This document shows, piece after piece, positions 1 to 6,011 of a DNA stretch of 8,242 bases. The notes under the pieces were generated by a model, which saw only the letters and a list, made by a program, of their open reading frames with translations, was not told the DNA's origin and did no database searches. Positions within the stretch are counted from its first letter, which is position 1, and each line of letters starts with the position of its first letter. Position numbers and translations under genes: made by a program. Source of the stretch: JAAXZI01 sp045863575 (lineage in GTDB: Bacteria > Planctomycetota > Phycisphaerae > UBA1845 > PWPN01); contig BTUC01000319.1 in the NCBI GenBank assembly GCA_045863575.1, positions 1-8,242 of the forward strand, in the 5' to 3' direction.

Positions 1-2
1 TC

Positions 3-1358
3 GGCTCAACGACGCTGGCCGCTGGCAACCTGCCGTATACGCTGCCGAACAATGCGGCGTTGCTCACCTATACCGCCGCTACCAGCGATCACGCCGCCAA
101 TACCATCAAGTTCAAAGCGACCGACGGCACGGATGAATCTGCGGTGGCGACCATCACGGTGCAGGTCAATCAGCCGCCGACGATCTCGAGCGACCCGTTC
201 TTCACGGAGCCCAGCACGGATCTCAAGATCAGTCTGCCGGTTCAGGACCCGGACAAGGACAAGCTCACCTACTCCATCCTGACACTCCCCGGGCATGGTC
301 GACTCAAGAGCGGCACGACCACGCTGACCGATTCGTCGCTGCCCTTCAGCACCGAGAAGGCCGATGTGACCTACACGCCGGACGCTGAATTCCACGGCCC
401 GGACAGCTTCACCCTGACCGCCACGGATGGCTTTGTGACCACGTCCACGGTGACGGTGAGCATTCAGGTCAACACGACGCCCGTGCCGGAAAACCTCAGC
501 GCCACGGTCGTGCCCGGCGGAACACGGACGATTGCCCTGGTCGGCGTTGATGTCGACAAAGACGCCCTGCAATACGAAATTGTCAGCCTGCCGGCACATG
601 GCTCCCTGGCCGTCGCAGGTAAAACCATAGCGGCCGAGGCACTGCCGTTCGCGCTCTCGGCGGGCAAGACCGAAGTAGTCTACAAAGTGGAAGCCGGATA
701 CTCGGGTACAGATTCGTTCCATTTCCGAGTAACTGATGGTGTTTCGACGTCCGATCGGGCGGTAGTGACCATCGCGGTGAACACCGCGCCGTTGGCGCCG
801 TCCATGTCCCTGGTGACGAAAAAGGACACCGCCATCGAAAGTGCGTTAGAAGCTTCCGATGCCGATGGGGACGTTCTTACCGTGCGCATCACGCGACTGC
901 CAGCCAGTGGAACACTGAAGCTGGACGGAAAAGCCGTGACCAAGACGGACGCCGAATACGAGCTGCCGGCAGACGGTCTGACCTTCTCGTATACGCCGGC
1001 CAAAGGCCTGGTGGGGTCCGATTCCTTCGGGTGGGTGGCCAACGACGGCCGTGAGGACTCCGCGTCAGCGGAGGTCGAGGTCATCATCGAGGCGCCCACG
1101 GAAACAAACCCGACTCCGCCGCCGACCGATACCGCTCCTCCGCCTGCCACTTCGCCCTCCGATGATTCTGGCGGTGACGGCTTCATCACCGACCCCTTTG
1201 AGGAGCATTCGGATGACGAGGTGCTGGGTACGCCGCCCGAAGACGAGGAGGTGGCGCCTGCCTGCGGCCCGGCGGGGGCCGCGGAACTCGTGATCCTGGC
1301 GGTCTCGCTCTGGATAGCGACTGGCCGGAATCGCGGTGGAAGGCGCCCGGTGCCATGA
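3..1358 (+). CDS. Tandem cadherin/Ig-like repeat surface protein, C-terminal part (5' truncated)
   Basis: The frame is open to the window edge, so this is the last 451 residues of a larger protein. The TTG at 60 is an internal Leu codon, not a start. Three full beta-sandwich repeats and part of a fourth are visible. The linker motif V-N-[QT]-[PTA]-P recurs at 165, 468 and 777, with its degenerate counterpart near 1086, giving periods of 303, 309 and 309 nt (101-103 residues). Each full repeat has an Asp-rich loop, DPDKDKLTY, DVDKDALQY or DADGDVLTV, like the calcium-binding loops of cadherin-type domains, and a later [GP]-x-DSF-x-[FWL] strand. The repeats resemble the Big_9/Cadherin_5 'tandem-95' class. 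After them come a Thr/Pro-rich linker, an acidic stretch, then Cys421-Gly-Pro, a hydrophobic segment and an Arg-rich tail. The protein is probably exported and anchored at the surface, with an adhesion or matrix role; that role is inferred. Stop TGA at 1356. Confidence 0.88.
   Translation, partial: GSTTLAAGNLPYTLPNNAALLTYTAATSDHAANTIKFKATDGTDESAVATITVQVNQPPTISSDPFFTEPSTDLKISLPVQDPDKDKLTYSILTLPGHGRLKSGTTTLTDSSLPFSTEKADVTYTPDAEFHGPDSFTLTATDGFVTTSTVTVSIQVNTTPVPENLSATVVPGGTRTIALVGVDVDKDALQYEIVSLPAHGSLAVAGKTIAAEALPFALSAGKTEVVYKVEAGYSGTDSFHFRVTDGVSTSDRAVVTIAVNTAPLAPSMSLVTKKDTAIESALEASDADGDVLTVRITRLPASGTLKLDGKAVTKTDAEYELPADGLTFSYTPAKGLVGSDSFGWVANDGREDSASAEVEVIIEAPTETNPTPPPTDTAPPPATSPSDDSGGDGFITDPFEEHSDDEVLGTPPEDEEVAPACGPAGAAELVILAVSLWIATGRNRGGRRPVP
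1263..1355 (+). other. C-terminal sorting/anchoring signal of the repeat protein (Cys-Gly-Pro, hydrophobic helix, Arg tail)
   Basis: The last 31 residues of the repeat protein begin CGPAGAAELVILAVSLW and end in a short tail with five Arg. They follow a Pro/Thr linker and an acidic stretch (EDEEVAPA). Short signature, transmembrane helix and basic cluster is the tripartite plan of bacterial C-terminal sorting signals (PEP-CTERM, GlyGly-CTERM, MYXO-CTERM and others). The Cys directly before the helix is most like the Cys-containing types. Which family it belongs to, and whether a matching protease exists in this genome, cannot be told from the window. Confidence 0.6.
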
Positions 1359-1368
1359 GGAAGCTCGC

Positions 1369-1390
1369 GGCTGGTGAAGGCCACCAGGCC
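1369..1390. terminator. Possible bidirectional hairpin terminator between convergent genes
   Basis: CTGGTG (1371-1376) and CACCAG (1382-1387) form a 6-bp stem with a 5-nt loop. GG (1369-1370) and CC (1389-1390) extend it past one bulged G. It lies 10 nt after the repeat-protein stop and 62 nt beyond the stop of the opposing flavoprotein, where a shared terminator would be expected. Neither strand has a T-tract, so intrinsic termination is doubtful. The rest of 1359-1452 shows nothing else recognisable. Confidence 0.3.
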
Positions 1391-1452
1391 TGAACAGGAC
1401 TGGCGTAGACCTGGCATGAAGGACAGCATCCGGCAGGATTGTGCGTCTGCGG

Positions 1453-2724
1453 TCACGCGGGCGTCGCGCGCCTCATCAGCGCGCGGGCGGCTACGTAGGC
1501 ACTGGACCACGCCCATTGGAAGTTGAAGCCGCCAATCCGGCCGTCCACGTCGAGGATTTCACCGACCAGATAGAGGCCGGGGGACTTGCGGGATTGCATG
1601 GTCGAGGGGTCGATTTCGTCCAACGGAACGCCGCCGGCGGTGACCTCGGCGTAGTTGTAGCCGCGGCTGTCGCGCACCGGTAACGGCCAAGCAAGGAGTG
1701 CGTGCAGCAGCCGCCGCCGTAAGTCGCGGGCGAGGTGTGCCAGGGGGATCTGGCGGTCGATGCCCAGGTGGTCGAGGACTGCGTCGGCCACGCGGGCGGG
1801 GAGCCGTTCGGCGAGGGCATGGCGCAGGGACGCCTTCGGCTTCTGCGCGGCTGCGGAAAGCAACGCGGCCTCGGCCGACTCGAACGACTCGCCTGGCAGC
1901 AGATTCACCGTCACGCGAACATCGCGTCCTTGCAGTCGGGCCCGGTGCCAGTGGCGCGAGGCGTCGAGTACAACCGGCCCGCTGACGCCGAAATGCGTCC
2001 ATAGGAGAGCCCCGGAGAGCCGAATCGGCTTATCTCCGGCCGGTGCTGCGGGAACCGGTCCTCCCGTCTGAACCATCACCTCGACATCCTGGGCCACACC
2101 GGTCAACGCACTGTGGAAGTTTCCATCCAGCAGCAGGGGAGCGAGCGCAGGCGTGGTCGGCACGATGGAATGGCCCAAGTGCTGGGCGAGTCGGTAGCCG
2201 GTTCCGTCGCTGCCCGTCTTGGGCAGTGACAGGCCGCCGGTGGCCAGGACCACCTGCCGGGCCGTGTATGGGCCTTTGGGGGTGTGCAGGTTGTAGCCGG
2301 CTTCGGTTCGCTCGACATCGAGGACGCGGTGCTCGGCCAGGATCTCGACTCGCAGCCGCTGCGCCTCCGCCAGCAGTGCGTTGATCACCGTTCGTGCCGA
2401 ATGGCTGTTCGGGAAAAGCTTGCCCTCGGGCTCTTCGTGCAGGGAGACGCCGATCTCTTCAAAGAAGGCAATGGTTGGCTCGACGGGGAAGGCCGACAAG
2501 ACCCGGCGCACGGTATTGCTGCTGCCGCCCCAGAAATCCGAGGGGCGAACGGCGGCGTGGGTCACGTTGCATCGTCCGCCGCCGCTGACCAGGATTTTGG
2601 CGCCGAGCTTGCGGGCACCGTCCAGGACCGCGACGGACGTCCCGGACGACCGCCTGGCCGTGAAGATGGCGGTGGCCAGCCCGGCCGCTCCTCCGCCCAC
2701 AATGATGACATCGCGTCGAGCCAT
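1453..2724 (-). CDS. HI0933/YhiN-family FAD-dependent flavoprotein (BaiN/RdsA-like NAD(P)/FAD oxidoreductase)
   Basis: Predicted cytoplasmic flavoprotein of 423 residues, the usual length for the family. Residues 5-15 (DVIIVGGGAAG) form the Rossmann dinucleotide-binding loop. SGGGRCNVTH (47-56) is the family signature. Mid-protein there is ATGGLSLPKTGSDGTGY, a second FAD contact region. GEILDVDGRIGGFNFQWAW near the C-terminus closes the FAD site. Family members include E. coli YhiN, Haemophilus HI0933 and clostridial BaiN (implicated in bile-acid reduction). The physiological substrate is generally unknown, so none is assigned. The start is uncertain: in-frame ATGs lie at 2742, 2730 and 2724, and none has a Shine-Dalgarno. 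I chose 2724 because it leaves four residues before the first beta strand, as is common in the family; 2730 adds only two residues. The longer open frame to 2856 is GC-rich and lacks family similarity. Stop at 1453. Convergent with the repeat protein, divergent from mutY. Confidence 0.93.
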   Translation of the reverse strand: MARRDVIIVGGGAAGLATAIFTARRSSGTSVAVLDGARKLGAKILVSGGGRCNVTHAAVRPSDFWGGSSNTVRRVLSAFPVEPTIAFFEEIGVSLHEEPEGKLFPNSHSARTVINALLAEAQRLRVEILAEHRVLDVERTEAGYNLHTPKGPYTARQVVLATGGLSLPKTGSDGTGYRLAQHLGHSIVPTTPALAPLLLDGNFHSALTGVAQDVEVMVQTGGPVPAAPAGDKPIRLSGALLWTHFGVSGPVVLDASRHWHRARLQGRDVRVTVNLLPGESFESAEAALLSAAAQKPKASLRHALAERLPARVADAVLDHLGIDRQIPLAHLARDLRRRLLHALLAWPLPVRDSRGYNYAEVTAGGVPLDEIDPSTMQSRKSPGLYLVGEILDVDGRIGGFNFQWAWSSAYVAARALMRRATPA

Positions 2725-2740
2725 GGTCATGACCGGGGTC

Positions 2741-2746
2741 ATTATA
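2741..2746 (-). promoter_or_regulatory. Candidate -10 box (TATAAT) for the flavoprotein gene
   Basis: On the minus strand, 2746-2741 reads TATAAT, a perfect sigma-70 -10 hexamer in very GC-rich surroundings. Transcription would begin near 2733-2734, only 3-10 nt before the ATGs at 2730 and 2724. The mRNA would be essentially leaderless, which agrees with the lack of a Shine-Dalgarno. No good -35 hexamer is seen 16-18 bp upstream. The perfect palindrome GGTCATGACC (2725-2734) covers the predicted transcription start and could be an operator or chance. Confidence 0.5.
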
Positions 2747-2810
2747 CGATGCCGGGACGGGCGCTCGTCGCTGGGCCCGCTGTCCAGCGCAACAGCGGCC
2801 GGCGGCCCTG

Positions 2811-2867
2811 CGGCCGTTCTGCCACACCCAAACGGCCGGCGGGAAGCCGGCCCCACATCATCGTGGG
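2811..2867. repeat. Cluster of overlapping GC-rich inverted repeats between divergent genes
   Basis: Three hairpins lie side by side. CGGCCGTT (2811-2818) pairs with AACGGCCG (2831-2838) across 12 nt. GGCCGGC (2834-2840) pairs with GCCGGCC (2846-2852) across GGGAA. CCCAC (2852-2856) pairs with GTGGG (2863-2867) across 6 nt. The first two share 2834-2838, so they exclude each other. The 9-mer GGCCGGCGG occurs at 2798 and 2834. The cluster lies upstream of both candidate promoters, so it is probably not transcribed in either mRNA. It could be a REP-like intergenic element or an old terminator. Confidence 0.45.
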
Positions 2868-2903
2868 CGGGAGGGGCAACGGGACAGTCGGAGCACGCGC
2901 GGA

Positions 2904-2931
2904 CGGTACAGACGGAACAGGCGGAAGCAGG
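2904..2931. repeat. Three imperfect 9-10 bp direct repeats upstream of mutY
   Basis: CGGTACAGA (2904), CGGAACAGG (2913) and CGGAAGCAGG (2922) stand in tandem, about 40-65 bp upstream of the candidate mutY -10 box. They may be iterated protein-binding sites or simple sequence drift. Nothing else recognisable was seen between 2868 and 2970. Confidence 0.3.
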
Positions 2932-2970
2932 CGCGGGCTATGAGCGTTTTCTCCATCGCCGGACAGTGGC

Positions 2971-2976
2971 TACAAT
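2971..2976 (+). promoter_or_regulatory. Candidate -10 box (TACAAT) and short leader for mutY
   Basis: TACAAT is a 5/6 match to the sigma-70 -10 hexamer, with an AT-richer patch (GTTTTC, 2946-2951) upstream but no clear -35. The start of transcription would be near 2983. That gives a leader of about 23 nt holding the Shine-Dalgarno GGAG (2997-3000) five bases before the ATG at 3006. Confidence 0.4.
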
Positions 2977-3005
2977 GCGGCCGGTACATTTACGCCGGAG
3001 TTGGC

Positions 3006-4133
3006 ATGGCCGGACCGGGAGCTTCGCGCACACCATCAATCAACTATCCAACCCTCACCGGCCCGGCCGTCTCACGCCTGCGCCGGCGACTGGTGAGCTG
3101 GTACGCCCGCCATCGGCGCGACCTCCCCTGGAGGCACCGAGTGGGCGACGGATACGCGCAGCTCGTGGCCGAGTTCATGCTCCAGCAGACGCAGGTCGCG
3201 ACGGTCATTCCCTACTACGAGCGATTCCTGACCCGCTTCCCGACCATTGAGCATCTGGTCGCCGCCCCCCTCGACGAGGTACTGGCTCTCTGGTCCGGCC
3301 TGGGCTACTACAGCCGGGCCAGGAATCTCCACGCGGCGGCGCAGAAGGTCGTGGCCGACCACGGCGGGCGCGTTCCCGCGGCGGTTGAGACGCTGATGGA
3401 GCTTCCCGGCGTGGGGCGCTACACGGCCGGTGCGATTGCTTCGATCGCCTATGACGTTCGCGCGCCTGTTCTGGACGGCAACGTGGGGCGCGTGCTGATG
3501 CGGGTGCTGGCGATCGATGCCGATCCCAAGGCGCCGGCCACTCGCGCACTGCTGTGGGAAACGGCCGAGGCGCTGCTGCCGCGGGCCCGGTGCGGTGACT
3601 TCAACCAGGCGCTGATGGAACTCGGGGCGACGGTGTGTTCTCCGAAAGCGCCCAACTGTCTGCTTTGCCCGCTTCAGGGGATCTGCCGTGCGGCGCTCGA
3701 GGATCTCACCGATCGCATTCCGCCGCCCGTCCGGCGGTCGAAGGTGAAGCCGGTGCAGGTGTTGGTGGCGGCCATTGAATGGAATGGACGGTTGCTGTTC
3801 GTTCAGCGTCCATCGGAAGGGCTCTGGGCCGGATTGTGGGAGCTGCCCAGCGAAGTGGTAGAAGAAGGCGAGCCCGTGACGGCAGCCCTCCAGAGGCTGC
3901 ACCGCCGGGTTCCCTCCGGGCAACACCTTTCGCGCCAGCCGGTCGGGAAAGTCACGCGCTTGCTCACGCATCGCGAGATGACTTTTCACATTTACAGGAC
4001 GGCGGTCGAAGCGGATGCGCCCGCGCGCATCCCAATCGACTCCCGGTGGGTCCGGCCGGGCGACTGGAACGGCCTGGCGATCAGTCGGGCTTGCCAGGCG
4101 GTGGTCGAATTTCTGCGGATTCCGAGAGGATAA
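3006..4133 (+). CDS. mutY: A/G-specific adenine DNA glycosylase MutY
   Basis: Base-excision repair enzyme that removes adenine mispaired with 8-oxoguanine (or G). It has 375 residues, against about 350 in E. coli. The N-terminal helix-hairpin-helix domain carries LPWR (40-43), the catalytic Glu56 in EFMLQQTQV, the hairpin LPGVGRYTAG (133-142) and the catalytic Asp157 in VLDGNVGRV. Cys211, Cys218, Cys221 and Cys227 give the C-X6-C-X2-C-X5-C [4Fe-4S] site. The C-terminal NUDIX-like domain (about 247-370), which recognises 8-oxoG, includes LLFVQRPSEGLWAGLWELP and His322 in LLTHREMTFH. An in-frame ATG at 2940 exists, but the candidate -10 box lies between it and 3006. The ATG at 3006 has GGAG five bases upstream and was chosen. 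Divergent from the flavoprotein gene; its last 53 bp overlap the 3' end of the opposing operon. All key residues are present. Confidence 0.96.
   Translation: MAGPGASRTPSINYPTLTGPAVSRLRRRLVSWYARHRRDLPWRHRVGDGYAQLVAEFMLQQTQVATVIPYYERFLTRFPTIEHLVAAPLDEVLALWSGLGYYSRARNLHAAAQKVVADHGGRVPAAVETLMELPGVGRYTAGAIASIAYDVRAPVLDGNVGRVLMRVLAIDADPKAPATRALLWETAEALLPRARCGDFNQALMELGATVCSPKAPNCLLCPLQGICRAALEDLTDRIPPPVRRSKVKPVQVLVAAIEWNGRLLFVQRPSEGLWAGLWELPSEVVEEGEPVTAALQRLHRRVPSGQHLSRQPVGKVTRLLTHREMTFHIYRTAVEADAPARIPIDSRWVRPGDWNGLAISRACQAVVEFLRIPRG
4072..4099 (-). terminator. Hairpin around the stop codon of the last operon gene, possible terminator
   Basis: GCCTGGC (4072-4078) pairs perfectly with GCCAGGC (4093-4099) across a 14-nt loop that contains the operon's final TGA (4081-4083 on the minus strand). 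It lies inside the mutY coding region. No T-tract follows on the minus strand, so the call is weak. It is the only evident structure at the operon end within the window. Confidence 0.25.
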
Positions 4134-4893
4134 ACGAGGCGTCATCGATCCGGTAGTAGGCCAACTCCGTGCTGTTCTGGTGATCGAAGATGCCGATCCA
4201 CAGCGTGAGACGGGCGTTCAGCTCCGATTGGTCAATCCGGACGGGGATCTTGGCCAGCGTCCAGTCGCCGACGGCGGTCTGTGTGTCGGGCAGTTGCTGG
4301 GACACGCGGAAGAACGGCCGCGACCAGATGCCCGGTCTGATCTGGTCGACATCTGCCAGGAATTGCGCGGGAAAGCGCAGATGGCCGGGGTTGTCGTTGT
4401 TGATGCTGTACGCGAGGCGGATGGCAGAAGTGTGCGAGAGGGCCGTGGAGCCGAGGTCATTGTAGTAAATGGAGAATTCGCCGCGGCAACGGCCCGGAAC
4501 GGTGAGGGTCTGATAAAGGGCGGACCGGGGAATGTGATATTCCCGGCCGTTCGTATCGACACTCATGGCATCGGTGGCCAGGCCGACCATGAAACGGCCG
4601 GAGCGGGGAAGGACGTCGCCCAGCCGGCGCTCCACGCGGGGCGCGATCCAGCCGAAGTATTCGAAGTTCTCATCTACGGCCTGCCAGTTGTGGGGAAGGG
4701 TGCCCGTTCCATCATGCTGCTCGAAGCCCCCGTTGGCCAGCAGATTCGTGAGAGGGTCACCAGCGGGCGCAGTGGTCGTCGGAGGTACCGCTGCGCTCGC
4801 CAGCAGGGGCACCGCCAGGGCAAGAATCAGCGAAGCGGCGGGTCGCGGACCCTGAACAGGAACAACACGATCAGTCGACGATGAACGCGGCAT
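4081..4893 (-). CDS. Secreted CBM4/9-like (jelly-roll) protein of unknown function
   Basis: Exported protein of 270 residues. The signal peptide has a hydrophobic core at about 19-33 (AASLILALAVPLLAS) with cleavage likely after Ala34 or Ala35. A Pro/Thr-rich linker follows, then one beta-rich domain. NLLANGGFEQ (50-59) with a Pro-x-x-Trp soon after, and YYRIDDASFI (246-255) near the C-terminus, are the hallmarks of galactose-binding-like/CBM4_9 jelly rolls. A carbohydrate or other extracellular ligand is therefore plausible, but no catalytic domain is attached. The open frame reaches a TTG at 4899, but the ATG at 4893 has GGGAG (4903-4907) nine bases upstream and was chosen. It is the last operon gene: its start lies 23 nt inside the NPCBM gene, implying translational coupling, and its 3' end overlaps mutY tail-to-tail. 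Assignment rests on terminal motifs, so the fold is likely and the function unknown. Confidence 0.82.
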   Translation of the reverse strand: MPRSSSTDRVVPVQGPRPAASLILALAVPLLASAAVPPTTTAPAGDPLTNLLANGGFEQHDGTGTLPHNWQAVDENFEYFGWIAPRVERRLGDVLPRSGRFMVGLATDAMSVDTNGREYHIPRSALYQTLTVPGRCRGEFSIYYNDLGSTALSHTSAIRLAYSINNDNPGHLRFPAQFLADVDQIRPGIWSRPFFRVSQQLPDTQTAVGDWTLAKIPVRIDQSELNARLTLWIGIFDHQNSTELAYYRIDDASFILSESAEIRPPPGKPD

Positions 4894-6004
4894 GGGCAAA
4901 ATCTCCCAGGCAGGCCGTATGGTCGTCAGCCGCCGACTCGACCATCAACGTGACTTCACGGGCACCGTTGACTTTAACCGCCGCGTATCTGGGCGGCTGG
5001 CCCGGCGCGGCCGCATCGAGCTTCCACGCCGACTGACCGTCCACCTGGATCTCGGCCTTGACCCGGGCGAACGGAGCTGCGTCCGCGTCTGCACCTGCCA
5101 GCGCGACGAACCAAAGTGCCTGCGGCGGCACCGGCAGAGTGACCCGGGCCGGAGCGTGCAGACCGATGCCGTTCTTGAACGAGCGCCCGCCCAGGCGCAG
5201 TGGCAGGCCGAGCGCGTCGGAGTTGATCCGCCATGCCGGACGTAGCGTGTCCTCGGGCGGCGGCGAAGCGGGTTGGGCCGATACGAGTCGAGCCGCCCGC
5301 AGGGCAACAAGTTCACGGCGGGGGATCACGCGTGGGCCGGCGGGTGTTTGCATCTCCAGAGCCTGACCATCCAAGCGCGTCACCCGCGCCACAAACACCT
5401 CGCCACTGCGGAGCTCGACCCGGGCGACGCCCCGGTTTTCCGAGGCAGGATCATTCTTGCGGGCGGACCAGACGATGGCGCTGAGTCGATCGATCGGCAG
5501 GTGAATGGGATCGACATTGGGGTTGATGTCAATGAAAACACCTTCGGCGTCGACGTCGGCCAGGGGCGCATCCAGCACATCACCGGTCGCCGAAATGATG
5601 CGGATGCCGTCAGTGGGGGCCTCAAAGGACGGTCGAGCGGCACGGAAAAAAATGGCAGCGATCTGGCCGTATGGGGCGCTGAAGGGATCACCAGAGCCGG
5701 TGGTGAGCGTTGCGCCGTCGACACTCAACTGGAGCTGCCGGCCGCTGATCCGTGTGCCGTCATGCAAACAGACCCACGGGCGCGGCGCGAGCAACCGCGG
5801 TGACGGACTGAACTGTATCAGCAGCACGCTGTCGAGGGGAATGGGATCGGCGTCGCCGACGATGCGAACCCGGCCGTCGTCAATGCTCAGATCGGCCGCC
5901 GCGGCGGCGTGGTCGCGGGTGATGACCAGCGGTGCTGGCTCCGTCGCCCCCGCAACGGTACCCAGGCACGCAGCCAGCCAGACTGTCTTCAGAGCACGAT
6001 GCAC
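4871..6004 (-). CDS. Exported NPCBM-domain protein with repeated small beta units
   Basis: Protein of 377 residues starting at GTG 6004, preceded by GAGGTG (6008-6013), which overlaps the upstream stop codon. GTG 6010 is the alternative start. The signal peptide is HRALKTVWLAACLGTVAGA with cleavage likely after Ala20. LAAC looks like a lipobox, but its hydrophobic core is very short. Residues 77-239 hold three similar units of about 45 residues (77-120, 133-179, 194-239), each a D/S-G hairpin, a second hairpin, then a closing P-x-x-x-hydrophobic-x-A-[IL] motif. A degenerate fourth unit precedes them (38-66). A Pro-rich hinge (245-256) leads to the NPCBM domain (about 257-377), with GLPLRLGGRSFKNGIGLHAP and the ending FAHAAFIVD. 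NPCBM is a galactose-binding-like module first described in glycoside hydrolases, but no hydrolase domain is present. Glycan binding at the cell envelope is inferred. Third gene of the operon. Confidence 0.87.
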   Translation of the reverse strand: MHRALKTVWLAACLGTVAGATEPAPLVITRDHAAAAADLSIDDGRVRIVGDADPIPLDSVLLIQFSPSPRLLAPRPWVCLHDGTRISGRQLQLSVDGATLTTGSGDPFSAPYGQIAAIFFRAARPSFEAPTDGIRIISATGDVLDAPLADVDAEGVFIDINPNVDPIHLPIDRLSAIVWSARKNDPASENRGVARVELRSGEVFVARVTRLDGQALEMQTPAGPRVIPRRELVALRAARLVSAQPASPPPEDTLRPAWRINSDALGLPLRLGGRSFKNGIGLHAPARVTLPVPPQALWFVALAGADADAAPFARVKAEIQVDGQSAWKLDAAAPGQPPRYAAVKVNGAREVTLMVESAADDHTACLGDFAHAAFIVD

Positions 6005-6011
6005 GGCCACC

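Noticed and set aside
1391..1452. Second terminator or small gene in the convergent gap
   Set aside because: No stem of six or more pairs, no T-tract and no open frame with a ribosome site was seen.
680..1516. 278-codon minus-strand frame opposite the repeat protein
   Set aside because: Ser/Pro/Arg-rich antisense translation of a clear repeat-bearing gene.
2725..2856. Longer flavoprotein N-terminus starting at 2856 or 2742
   Set aside because: The extra residues are Pro/Arg/Gly-rich with no family similarity, and the TATAAT at 2741-2746 would lie inside or on top of that start.
2284..3250. Plus-strand open frames crossing the flavoprotein 5' half and the intergenic region
   Set aside because: They read through conserved FAD motifs in antisense and carry no plausible ribosome site or domain.
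3072..4145. 357-codon open frame on the minus strand opposite mutY
   Set aside because: It lies antisense to the complete MutY frame, is rich in Arg/His/Gln/Pro without any domain pattern, and is a typical GC-driven shadow.
5966..6004. Lipoprotein signal (LAAC) in the NPCBM protein
   Set aside because: Only about five hydrophobic residues precede the Cys, while the hydrophobic stretch continues to a good AGA cleavage site, so an ordinary signal peptide is more likely. Not excluded.
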